From Petrosia ficiformis (taxonomy: Eukaryota > Porifera > Demospongiae > Haplosclerida > Petrosiidae), in the NCBI GenBank assembly GCA_947044365.1, contig OX345637.1:15284916-15348915 (forward strand): a stretch of DNA of 64,000 bases, in the 5' to 3' direction. Made by a program: the position numbers and the translations under genes. Positions 46,501 to 57,858 of the stretch are shown here, one piece after another. Below the pieces are notes generated by a model. The model did not search any database. It saw only the letters and a program-made list of their open reading frames with translations, and was not told where the DNA came from. The first letter of the stretch is position 1; every line of letters starts with the position of its first letter.

Positions 46501-49500
46501 GGGTAATTGGAGTTTACGATACGTCAGAGTGTTCGGGTTAAAAACCCTTACATCGAAAAATGCTCATTAATTGATATCGATTACCCCAGAATCCTAGAGC
46601 ACTAATGTCAAGGCGAGCTGCATCTTCAGTATTTGCAGTTGCATGAGTGAAGGCCTCTCCTGTGAGGGGTTGCAACTGAGGTTCGATTTGTACATCATGA
46701 CACACTTCTGCCATTACTTTGGCAGTAAATCTCTCAATTCATTATGTCTTATTGTAGGATAGCCTCCGGTGGGACAGGTAAGTGCATGATCAATAGAAAA
46801 AGGATGGCTGCATACACAATGACTGGCTAAATGTGAGGGCGTCCAACCATATCTCAAGCAGAGAGCATCTCTGAATGCTCCTTTGTGGAGTGAAAAACCA
46901 TGTTCCTCTATTGGGAGTACAGACAGCCATGAAGAAGCTCCCTTCTCAGAACCTAGCTCCATAGCACGATGAAGATGCTCAGGTAGTCTTGGCTGTAATT
47001 CTGCAACAGCCTCGAGATGTTGTTGTTGTCTAAGATGTTGAAGTTCTGCTTTTATAGTCATTTGATCACACATATCAGCATAAGTTATCTCTTGTTGTTT
47101 AGCAAGGATACGTGTGTAATGGACTTTAGACTTTTAAATATTCTTTAGCAATAATAATTGGTATATAGGAGAACTCAACTCAACAAGAAATGTGACTACT
47201 TATATACAGAAACTAATAATAAACAAAAGAATGATGAGGCTAAGAGCAAGGACAATAACACAATGATAAGGACTAAAAGTACATGTATTAAACTGAGGAC
47301 ATATAGCAATTTACACCATTTAAATTCTATTAACACATAACTTGACTAAACAGTACATTGACAAAAGTCTCTTTGTTACACATGCAACGATAGGAGTATT
47401 CACCTTTTCTGATGCTGCAAATGCAACATCAGCTGCACAGGTTGGTTTAGCAATACCAAGGCCCCCTAAACGTGTTGGTAGAGCAAATAGATCTCTCTGA
47501 ACTTCACTAATATTATCTCTCCCGGTAAGTGCAGGTATAAGTTAGTGGTTAATTGAATCCTCTAGATGCTGTATTAAATGTGCAATGTTAGGAATGGTGC
47601 AAAGAAAAAATTCCATTTTCCCATTAGTCCATGAGTGAGTGCTGAGTAGGCAGCTTGTGGTTGGGTTTTAGCAATGCCAGCAAGTCTTACTATAGAGGAT
47701 CTCCATTCCATTACTTTTCCATTCACATATTGTTCCACAAACTCTCTTGAACCAAGTGCTGCTCCAAGGTGTCTTTTTCCTTCTGTAGTGATGTTTATTT
47801 CTGCATTACCAAATAAATCTCTTGCTTTGTCTAGACTCTTTACCTTCACAATAAGCCAGGTTTTACTTGGATTTGGAAAGTATTCATAAATTGGACCATA
47901 TTTCTGTAGCTTTGACGACCAGTCTTTGATATCAGTTAATTCTCCACCTGCAGTGGCGTCATCTGCAAACCATGCCTGTTTGGTGTCTATGGGTTGAAGC
48001 CTGCAACTGAGAGGCAGGGTGCCAATGGCATACATGACCATTGCAAGGGGATCACCCTGCTTTGTTTCTTCACAAGAGAAGAGTGTTTTATCTTCAATGA
48101 ATAATTGTGTAGCATCTCTGTATGTGTTGATTAGAACTGTTGCCAGGGATGGGCACAAATATTTAATGTTGTGTAGAGCAGCTTCTCGATTTAAACTGTA
48201 AAATGTGTTGGTGGCGGCATCAACAAGTATAACTGCTTCACTTGTATCATCTTGAAATAGTTGTCGCATTGCATGTATGACAGCTTCACCTCCAGCCTCC
48301 TGGCCTACACACAACTGAAGCGTACCTGCCGTTTCAAGAATGTCTTGCCTATCATCTTATTAATAGGAAGTGGTGTCCCTTTGATATAATTTTAAGGGCA
48401 TCTCCAACTTTTCCTTGTGCCATCAGCTTGGCAAAATGACGAGATGCTCGATCTTTGTTGTCAGTAAGTACTTCCCTGTAATTTTTCTGAAGGTGATGCT
48501 GTATAGTGCGTCCCTCATCCAGTAGATTATTAATGTCACCTATTTTCCATAGAATAAGACGTCGTTGTAAGAATTCGATATGGTCTTGAGTTTTTGCCGA
48601 AGAAAAGGGTTTCTGCAGAAGTAAGTGAGGTAAAACCATGGCTGCCTTTATGGCAATAGATTCCAAAGCTGATCCCTCACCATAGGAACGAAACAGTCTA
48701 GCCAGTTCGGATACAAATTCTCTACCTGATTTCCCAGATGGAGTGAGGAATAGATTGTGTTTCCATCTTACCACTTCAGCATATGCAGCATCTATTGACT
48801 GTATAAAATCCTCCCCACTCATCATCTCACTCAAAACAAATGTTGGGGGAGACATCATAGTATATGGAGGCAGGATTTTTGAACTCTGACTTTGATGTTC
48901 CATCTCACCAAGATCAACCCTGATTTTGTTATTATCATCATTACAGTCATTATTGTTATCATTATTATTACTACTATCGGTACTGGTATTCTCAGTGGTG
49001 ATAATATCATCCCTGATAGAAACAGTGAAGCAGGATTAGTATCGGACTGAGAGTGAGAAGGCAATCGAATCCTGGAGTTGTGACCCTGTTGCAAATTAGC
49101 TGTTGAGTTTTCACACCTTGATGGCAAACATCTAGATGGCCTACAGTCTTCACAACTCCTTGCATCCTTAACACAGGAACATCTTCTACATATACCACTG
49201 CTCATACACGAACAGCATGGCATCTTGACTTATGAAAGGAGAGAATAAACTAACAGAAACGAGCAGCCATCTTTCTATTAACTCATTCTGGAGGCTGAAT
49301 CAATTTATTGGGATAGCACATAAGCAAAAGCACACTTGATTAAAGCAGACCAGCAGCACTTGTGAAAACAGCAGCTGAAATAATTATTCAAGAATTGTTA
49401 CAAAGAAATAAAAATGGCATGATAAACATAATTTCATTATACGGTTTTGAAAATGAAAGTCATCATTGATGATTATTGTTCAGTACAGTTGCAAGGAATT

Positions 49501-50710
49501 AGCTCATTGTTCAGGATACATACATCTAATGAAATAGCTACTTTGTACTAATTATATGTAATTAGTTGAAGCAGTATAATTTTAGGGTGCTGTCTACTCA
49601 TATTTCATACTAACAATTAAGTATAAGGTTACTACTAAAGTACATGTAATTGTGGCTGACCATCAAAAGGGTTTGGAAAACTACAAACACATAATTTAAT
49701 TTATTCTAGTGTACTTTTGTAGTAGTAACATCATGCATGTAGTCACAACATATTTTATGACAATTAACACACTAAATTGTATATTTATGATATTCCTTGC
49801 AACTGCAACTATAGTAACTATTAAAATGGTTATTATAACGTAGTAGTTCTAAAATGGAACATGCACACCTGAACTAATGATATTATAGTAAATGAATCAA
49901 GTCACAATTATTATTGTTATATTTCAGATAACATTGTTGTTTGCTTTTTATATATGGGATTTCGTAATAGATAGCAAATTCTCGTGCTATTATTTACTAT
50001 AGAAGTGGATTGTGTTCCATAAAATAGCTGTACTACTCACTATATATATGAATATTGCAGTGTTTCCTCCATGATATATATTTAGGGTTTAGGAGTACAT
50101 CAGGGGTACATGATGTTTGATCAACAATTGTCAATCTGTGACATTCTGTGTTGTATAAGAGTGTTTTTCAGTATACCTTTTATAACTAAAGGATGGAAGA
50201 GCAAGACTAAATGGTGGAGGAATGTCATGCTACCATCCTGTGTGGGAAACACTGTATTGAGCATTATTGTATATTAATTAATGTACATCTCTACAGGTTT
50301 GAACAGTGGAACTGTTGCTGGTATAGTTATTGGTGTTACTCTATTAAACATTGTTGTTAGTGTCATTATCATTCTGATTGTGATCTCTATTCTATATAAA
50401 AAGAAAGGTAAGTATATTATATAGTATAATACTTTTATCTCCACTAATACATCAATGTAGTTATAACATTACATGAATTTATATTTTTATTTTCTATTTT
50501 ACATTTTAAGAAACAACAGGAAAAGTCTATTTGGATACTAATGAAGCTTATGATGTTGTTAAAGATACAACTAGAGAAGAAGTTCCTCTACAATCCATCC
50601 ATCTTGAACATAATTTAGCATATGGTGAAATTAAACCATCCATTGAACAACAACCTGTATCTGTTGTTTATGACACTCCATTACTAATGCCACAGGCACA
50701 ACAAAAATAA
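38436..50710 (+). CDS. Gene F: full-length Ig3-FN3x3 receptor, inverted relative to the array
   Basis: Nine exons, phase-1 introns: 38436-38850, 39495-39773, 40953-41228, 41285-41611, 41665-41964, 44329-44643, 44795-44932, 50297-50407 and 50511-50710; 786 residues. Signal peptide plus Ig V-like (1-138), Ig2 (139-231) and Ig3 (232-323) without cysteine pairs, FN3-1 (324-432, long form with LGILTSAPSDEV), FN3-2 (433-532, four cysteines), FN3-3 (533-637), Ser/Thr stalk (638-683, longest intact one), TM (684-720, ends LYKKK) and tail. The tail carries AYDVV, LAYGEI (fits ITIM) and VVYDTPLL and stops after MPQAQQK; SNSQYEEI is still readable about 35 bases further on, out of use. Intron 5 holds a Crypton-like element and intron 7 (5.4 kb) a non-LTR retroelement and a MITE. 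No lesion in any exon. Confidence 0.85.
39796..40062. mobile_element. hAT-type MITE (267 bp) in intron 2 of gene F
   Basis: Inverted ends TAGGGCTGGGA and TCCCAGCCCTA; flanks ATAATAAT (39788-39795) and ATAGTAAT (40063-40070) are an 8-bp target duplication with one difference. The interior contains ATCGATTA repeats and no open frame. Confidence 0.8.
40425..40605. repeat. Dispersed repeat copy with AT tract
   Basis: Same family as 14415-14640: GATGCAACTTCCTTAACTAC, a TA tract, then AGTTCGAACCCGTGGGAAAG and a CATACGGGC end. Located in intron 2 of gene F. Confidence 0.6.
42267..44205 (+). mobile_element. Decayed Crypton-like (tyrosine recombinase / DUF3504) element in intron 5 of gene F
   Basis: Frames at 42716-43972 on plus, broken by several frameshifts and stops, resemble the DUF3504-type recombinases related to KIAA1958, QRICH1 and ZMYM2. 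Visible are GREYEPDTLTSMHRSLDRYL, QGKGNRPNAA, MGMRGRDEHHRYRFGDF (arginine box), the later histidine region with NHS, and SGH.NVQSLNNYKKPS (candidate Tyr nucleophile). An 18-codon block around RKSLKQQGKGNRP is tandemly duplicated. At the left edge an imperfect hairpin (42297-42416) has arms TTATCGCACAAATAC and TTGGATACAGCGTTGC. A 16-bp direct repeat ATCTCTCTATTAGGTA occurs at 42267-42282 and 44190-44205. Exact ends are unproven. The element is inactive. Confidence 0.7.
45067..45686. mobile_element. MITE-like element with GGCGTAGGAA inverted ends
   Basis: GGCGTAGGAA (45067-45076) and TTCCTACGCC (45677-45686) are 10-bp inverted ends, each with a nearby G-run (GGGGGCTG, CAGCCCCCC). No open frame. 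Located in intron 7 of gene F; a solo right end of the same type is at 29020-29072. Confidence 0.6.
46150..49230 (-). mobile_element. Decayed non-LTR retroelement, reverse transcriptase plus restriction-like endonuclease
   Basis: Read on minus from 49223: a Cys-rich N-terminus (CCSCMSSGICRRCSC, CEDC), then a linker region (48903-48352), then reverse transcriptase (48314-47574) with VDAATNTFYSLNR, QGDPLAMVMYA and the catalytic FADDATAGG, then GASSWLSVLPIEEHGFSLHK and a CCHC-like finger (CVCSHPFSIDHALTC, 47073-46714). Last, across a frameshift, comes a nuclease region with ARLDISALGFWG followed by FFDVRVFNP (about 46610-46500) and a helical C-terminus to 46177. The finger followed by a PD-(D/E)xK-like motif fits RLE-type non-LTR elements (R2/NeSL/Utopia-like); the exact clade is uncertain. 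At least four frame breaks make it non-functional. It lies antisense in intron 7 of gene F. Confidence 0.75.
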
Positions 50711-52480
50711 CAACAAAACAACAACGACAATATATATAGTAATAGTCAGTATGAAGAGATTATATAATTGTGTATGTATTTGTGTATGAATAATTAATAG
50801 TTTATTTCGATGACCTTTGTGTCGAATTGAAATTAATAATCATTATATATTATAATTATTCTTTAAAGAGATTTAATAGTTTTAATAGTAGCTCTTCATA
50901 AACAAAATTTGTGTGACGATGGATAAATTGAGAAATGAGGTTGTAAGGTTCATTAATATTAGATCTAGATATTGAGAATATCCTTATGTCTAGATATTAA
51001 ATGTTGATGATGAATGTATACTACTGGAACTTTTCACATCAGGTCAAGCACTAGTATATAACTCTTGATAATTTATAATTCAAACAAAGTTAATTACAAA
51101 ATAATTACAAGTACTGTTTTATAGTACTGTTAAGTGGATAATATAACATAATACAACATGTATTGCGTTTTAAAACACATACATATCTTTATGGTTTGAA
51201 GTTAACGTTTTCATTTTTGTCATTAAACATGTATTTACATTCACAGAATATCAGTCATTGATCTGAATGTACGCCATATAAGTGACGTATCTGTTATCTA
51301 TTAATCATATATTTCTTGAGATTGATGGAAACCTGGTAGATGAATTACACATAAATGACATATCAATGTAGTGAATGTATATTCTATATTCTCAAAGCCT
51401 ATTACTCCTTCATAATAATCAAGTCATTCTGAAATAGGAAGTATTAATCGTATTTCTATTCTAATACCCAATACAGGAGACACATGCACTATTGAATAGT
51501 TCGTATCATTTTATGAAGTGGATCTTTTTATATATTCGAAATATTGCAAACTCCAGTGACTAATATCAATGGATTCATTGGATGTATTGATACAGTGAGT
51601 TTATAATAACAGTAATAAGATAATTATAACTGTACAGCAGAATGCTTGAATGTAAATCAATTAGTTCAGACAATACATCATTACTGCTTTTATAATGGTA
51701 GATAGTATATAGTTTAGTATGGATATATGGGCATGAAAAAAGTTGAAGTGATACGATATACATTTTTGGCTATGAAGCTGTTCTTTCATGAATTGAGACC
51801 ACATTTTGAAATTGGAAGCACTTTTTAGTAGATAGACATACAGGTTGTATTGTTATAAAGCTACAACTCTCAGCATAGTAATTATATACATACATAAATA
51901 AAACATAGTTGCTGTATCATCTGGCCAGATTAATGGAAATCATTAATTTTATTTTGAAGCAAACAAATTATAATGAAAGTTTTTGTAGTTTTGTGTTCCT
52001 TCTTTAAGCTGGCTTTAGCTCACTAATACTTCAAAACACAGTTTGATGTCAATGTAATAAATAAATTTATATAATATACAAAATATTATAGTTTCCTCCA
52101 AATTTCAATACAAATTGTCATTCAAGTTTCAGTACAAAAAATTATATTAATTATGATGAATGAGTGAATAATCTTATGCAAGGAAAAAGTGGCACAATAA
52201 AATTGTCATTGGTGTTATAAAGAAAATTATTGTAACTAAACTTATAATGCATTATTCTATTTACTTACTTTAGTTTAATATTGACATTGTTGGAAACTAC
52301 ACAGTTGTAGGAGCAATCACATTTGAAAAGTGTTTTATCCCTTCTGAATTTGACCTATTAATTATTTTAACAAAAAATGGTATACATTAAATACTCCTTT
52401 TAAGTTGAGTTCAATCTGCTGTATTTCAATATTAAAATGTACGTAATTTTGGATTTGTCATTTACATGTGCCCTGCAAAA
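49300..52480. repeat. Segmental duplication: gene F 3' half (inverted copy)
   Basis: TM and tail exons with surrounding introns and 3' flank are the reverse complement of 30350-32400 and 57196-59340. Shared blocks include GTAGTAACATCATGCATG in the intron, TTAGGGTGCTGTCTACTCAT, and TCCTTTTAAGTTGAG near 52396-52412. Confidence 0.75.
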
Positions 52481-53287
52481 TAAATTGAAGATCAAACAGC
52501 ACTTCCACATAATAAACTAACTTTATAATCCATTTGAAGAATTTTCATGATGATTGCAATAACGGTCACCATAATGCTGGCACACAGGACTCGATTCCTT
52601 TAACTGGTTATAGACATCCATTAGTTTTGAAGTACCTCAACATCTTAACATTAGAAACGTGTTCATGACATCATTATGACAGCCAAGAGTAAGGATTGAA
52701 ATACAGTACAATATATTAGTTAAAACCTGGAGCCTCGTCATTCCAAATTTTCTTCTTTGTGCCAATCAGAAGAACATCTCCAAGCCTTCTTAACTTTGCA
52801 AGACCAGAAAAACACTTCAACTTAACAGCTTCAATATGATCTTTCCATGATCATGACAAAGCCCTCATCTATTCACATTCACACACCAAGAAATTTCACC
52901 TTCCTGCTTCTAGATAAACGTTCACCTTTTAGTTCAATAGCTATCTTCTTCAATTCCTTCTCCTTCTTAATACCAAAACCTCATGCTCTTCTATATATCT
53001 AAAAAAACTAAACTCACTAGGAACAGAAGGTATAGCCGCATGACTACTATTTATATTAGTCCAGTCCAGGAAGTAAAGAAACTGTTAAACATGTTAACAA
53101 TATGCTGATATGATTTACCTCATCAAGTTTTTTAGTAAATGAGCTATATCATCCAGACACTGATATATAATGTTATATTTGTTAGTTTGGTATGTTGTCA
53201 CAAAGATCTTTTGAGTTGCCATTTACTGTAAAATACACACTAAATTACAAGTATGATCATGTAAGAATTAAACATTTTATTACAAAA
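50711..53287. other. Intergenic DNA between genes F and G (tail to tail)
   Basis: 3' flank of gene F (duplicated part up to about 52480) followed by AT-rich DNA. A region at 52700-53030 is slightly less AT-rich with CTT/TTC-rich tracts and no convincing frame. No RNA gene seen. Confidence 0.4.
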
Positions 53288-53545
53288 CTATAATTCAACA
53301 CATTGACTGTCTTGTTGTTGTAGTTGTTCATTGGATGGTTTAGTTTCATCATATACTACATTATGTTCAAGAGAAATGGCTTGTAGAGGAACTTTTTCTC
53401 TAGTTGTATCTTTAACAACATCCTCAGTATTATTAATAAGAGAATATAATATCTTATGTCTTCTTATTGACACTGAAATATAAAATATTAGCTATTATAG
53501 TTTAAATATTATTTGTAAATAAACAAATTCATGTCATGCAATAAA

Positions 53546-53690
53546 ATGAAAGAAGATGTAGGGATGTCAAACTCCAAAAGCATGCAAATAAGATTGGGAG
53601 GACCCAAAATTAAACAAACCACTTCCATATAACCCTAAATAAGCACTTACACCACTATAAAGAAAATACAAAGAACTGTATTTACGTACT
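53546..53690. repeat. Foldback repeat fragment, copy 4
   Basis: Left arm only (GAAAGAAGATGTAGGGATGT, AACAAACCACTTCCATATAA) of the family at 21502 and 25392, inside gene G where a TM exon would be expected. Confidence 0.75.
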
Positions 53691-53739
53691 ATCATAGGAT
53701 TAAATCAAATTCAGTGCTCTCCCTCTTTCAACTGGAACT

Positions 53740-54000
53740 GTGGCAAACAAAATGACCCCGCTGCATGTTGGTAACCAGCTACACCCACGATTTCAGGTTT
53801 TACACCAAGGAAAATGCCTCAGGTACCCACCAGAGCGCGTGGGCGGGGTCACTGAAAGCACAATTTGCGTGGGGACGAGGGGGCTGCGCCCTCTTCGAAC
53901 CACCATCAACCGTTTTAGCCATATTCATGGGCTTGTGCCTGACACCAATTACAAGCATATGGAGAGCTTCATAATGCCACTCCGAACCATGTAGGGCTGA
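53740..54000. other. GC-richer segment of unknown origin
   Basis: A compositional island in AT-rich DNA with open frames in several phases (up to 84 codons on plus). Features such as GAGCGCGTGGGCGGGGTCAC and GGGGCTGCGCCCTCTTCGAA suggest a transposon fragment. No domain recognised. Confidence 0.4.
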
Positions 54001-57000
54001 AATGTCACATATATGTGACATCAGTCTTCTAAGGGTTAATAATAATCAAGTATATATCAAGCACCTATATTACAAGTACAAGTAGCCCAATTTAAACGTT
54101 TGAGCACATATTCTTATTATAATTATACAAACATCTCATTTACTTGAAGATCCTCCTACACAAGTGGGTATGACAGTTCATGTAGAAGTTACTTTTACTG
54201 ATATTGGTGTTGTCATTATGTTGGAAGCAACTGATGTTGTTGTAGTTGATGACATTATTGTCATTGAACTGGATGATGTTGTTGTACTGGTTGGTTCAGT
54301 GGATAATGTAGTGGTAGATGTGATAGATGTGGCTAGTGTAAAATGAGTAATGTATTAATGTATAGTGGTATGATATGATAAGTTGTATGTATAGTGTAAT
54401 AGATTTCACAACCCTGATATCTTGTCAATACAATGTTATAAACTAAAAGATAATAATTTTAAAAAGCAGATCAAATGAATCCACCTACTTGAACTGACTT
54501 TATCTGTTAATTCAGTCACTTCAGACATACCATATGGATTACTAGATTGAACTGTGAAACTATACATTCCTTCCTCTAGATTCACAGTGATTATACCATT
54601 TATCATTGAACCAGTGAAGTATTGAGAATCAGGATTAATAGTTTGAGTATCAAACAATTGATTATAAATAGAGTTGAAGTCATTTGAATTAATAACTCCA
54701 CTGTATGATACTTGTATTAGTAAAATAACTACTCCACTTCCTAGAGTAACATTATTAACAATAGGTAGAGAAGATATACCTAATAAAGAGATATGTGTAT
54801 AAATAGATAGATAGATGAATAGATGGATGGTATTAGGAAAGACAATTATAGATCAACAACATTCATAAGAACTAAATAGGACAGATTACAATTATGACAT
54901 TATTATAAACATCTCATAACTTAATTAATAATTATTATACATAATCATTAATAGGTCACCTTTTCTAACCTGTATCAGCTATGAGATAGTGAGTTCTCAT
55001 CATATCTTCTCCAATATTATTATCAGCTGGTACAAGACAACTGTAATTAACACCAGCAATGACAGGACCTAATGAAACAGATCGTCCATCCCAATCACTC
55101 ATTGAAACACAGTCTAGATAATAGATAAAGGATTATCTTCACTAGAATCCCCTCTTTCACAATCAACAGTAACTGTTTCTAATCCCACACCTCCAGTGTG
55201 CCATATGATTTGACAGGTTTCCATTAACATTAGTTAGAACAGTAGACAAGAGGTAAAGAGCTATATTCAACAATGATAAACACAAAACAATAATAATTAT
55301 AATAAACAATATCACTTACCTCCTGAAGATGTATTGAACACTGCCTCATCACTAGGTGCACTTGTTAATATACCAAATTGTTCATCATATGGAATAGTTG
55401 TTATGGCAACAGTATATTGTATATTAGGTTTTAATCCATTAATAGTTACTGTATTATTATAATCTGTATCTATTGTATTATTAGGAGTAACTTGTCTTGT
55501 TATATTACTAATTCCTTCTGTTGTAGTGTATATAAACACATTGAATAGAGTGAAGACAGGTGATCCTAGATTAATAGGATTAAGCCAACTAATACAACAG
55601 ACTCTGGTTCAGGATCAGATTGATGTAGGATTTGGGTTACAATCTATATTACTATAAGCTGTAATAGTTATATCATCTCCAGTAACTACATAGAATGGTC
55701 CAGTTTGTGTAATACCATCAGGAGGATCTGTAAGGGTGAAATTATAAAGAATAAACTATATTATAACATGGAATAGGAGAAAGGCACATTTACTTAAAAT
55801 TGATTGTCCAAACATTACCTTTCAAATATTTACAATCCAGTCATTATAAATACAGAAATATAACTAAATGTAATATTCAGAAAGATCAATTATTGTTTCT
55901 TCTGGATACACAGTGCATATGTCTAGTACGAAAGCAAGTTGTAAGTTATATACATATATATAATTATACTGCAATAGTGATCAGATAAAATGTTTAGCCC
56001 TATAATATGATGATGAACACAGCAGTAACAGCAGACAGTGAAGTAAATATGAATTGAACAGTAAAAAATTTTTAGTGCATGAAATAATTTCAAAAATGCA
56101 CTTATTAGTTCACCTTTAATTGTGAAAATGTCAAACTAACATATTATTCTTCCTTAATTAACAAAGATGCACACTTAGTGACCAAGGATTTTGATTTGGT
56201 ACTCAAAGTGTCTTAAGAACAGTTCATCAGGAATAACAAATCTCTCGCTAGACTGTTACACACAAAGAAGGCTCTACCATATTCTTGCCTCCAGGCAATC
56301 ACGCAAAATGACACATGAAATACAGTTATTGCACTAATATACGACATTTGACCTCTGTCATCGGAAATTAGCGGTTAGGAATATACCCTTCACAATTTAT
56401 ATATTTGTATATCCCTAACAACTAATTTCCTTAGATCTCAGTCTGCAGTCATATATTAGCGCAATACACCTACAAACCATGGTTTATATATTACATATAT
56501 ACAAGTTTTCTGAAAATCTTTCCTTGATTCAGCATAGTTGAATCAAGAAAAGTCCAATTGTGATCAGGGTGTACATTGAAATTACAACTAATTAATTACC
56601 TGATACAACTATAATTATACAAATATTCATGGAGGCTAAGCATACTGTCCTGCCCCCCAAGTAATACAGAACCCTCACAACAGAAATGACTAAACGCTAA
56701 TACTTAGAGTTTCAACTTTAGTTGGTCAGACAAAAACTGGCTACAAGTATTTACCATTTAGGCCCATATCTACATCCGGTTCATAAAATTTATAAACAAT
56801 CCTGAGTTCTTATATAGGACATTTAATAACTACATGTGTAGTGACAATTCAATTTATACTCACTCACTTATTCTCAGATCAAATCTTGCTAATACTTCAC
56901 CTCCTGTACCACAACCGATTTGATTATTATCAAATGTTTTGTCAAATACTAAGATAGTGATGTTACTACGTAATGTCTCTTGTGAAACTACATAGTTCTC

Positions 57001-57815
57001 AAATCCTGTTTCTCCATGTCCTTCTGATGTGAATAATATGGTAGTCTCTACACCATCTTTGATTAGAGTCCATGCAGTCTGTCTCTGAACTCCATCAATG
57101 ATCCTAAATACTTCACAAAAGAAGGTCACATTCTCAGTATTCTCCATTGCTGATATTATAGGATTAACTCCATCTATCCCTTCTGGGAATAATTCAACTT
57201 AAAAGGAGTTTTAAATATACCATTTTTTGTTAAAATAAGTATAATAATTATAGTTTAAATACAGAAGAGGATAAAACACTTTCAAATGTGATTGCTCCTT
57301 CAACTGTGTAGGAAGTAACTAGAATAATGTTTAGTTACAATAATTTTCTTTATAACACCGATGACAATTATTTTGTGCCACTTTTTCCTTGCAAAGTTTA
57401 TTCACTCATTCATCTTAATTAATATATTGTACTGAAACTTGAATGACAATTTGTATTGAACATTGGAGGAAACTATAATATTCGTATATTATATTTATTT
57501 ATTACATTGACATCAAACTGTGTTTTGAAGTATTAGTGAGCTAAAGCCAGCTGAAAGAAGGAACTCAAACTGCAAAAACTTTCATTATAATAAAAATCCA
57601 AAATACAGATCCTCTTCTTAAAATGATACAAGTGTATGTGTCTCCCGTATTGGCGAAATATGATTTATACTTTCTTTTTCAGAATGAGAATATATTATAT
57701 TGGATTATTCAATACCCAGTTCGAAACATACTTTATTAAAACTCTTTAACAAATAAATATAATAATAATTATTATTAGAATGATTATTAATATAAAGCTC
57801 ATCAAATAAAATACA

Positions 57816-57821
57816 TTTATT
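57816..57821 (-). promoter_or_regulatory. Putative poly(A) signal of gene H
   Basis: AATAAA on minus about 38-43 bases after the gene H stop, at the same relative place as in gene D. Confidence 0.5.
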
Positions 57822-57858
57822 CATTAACTGACTATTACTATATATATTGTTGTTGTTG

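Larger units (their letters stand above)
53288..57195 (-). pseudogene. Gene G: wrecked receptor copy
   Basis: Recognisable parts: truncated exon 1 (57195-56868, no signal peptide; the break joins sequence that matches the 3' flank of genes D and H); Ig3 start (55727 onward) fused by deletion near 55614 to a truncated FN3-1 (to 55320) with a one-base deletion in WLNPINLGS's upstream codons; FN3-2 (55260-54970) with a nine-base-scale deletion and a one-base deletion; FN3-3 (54779-54489), open with an in-frame deletion; stalk (54332-54144), long but with an in-frame TGA where other copies have TCA; and a tail (53472-53288) ending QCVEL. Ig2 and the TM exon are missing; a foldback fragment occupies the TM position. 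FN3-1 has the long form with FGILTSAPSDEA, as in gene F. Confidence 0.85.
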
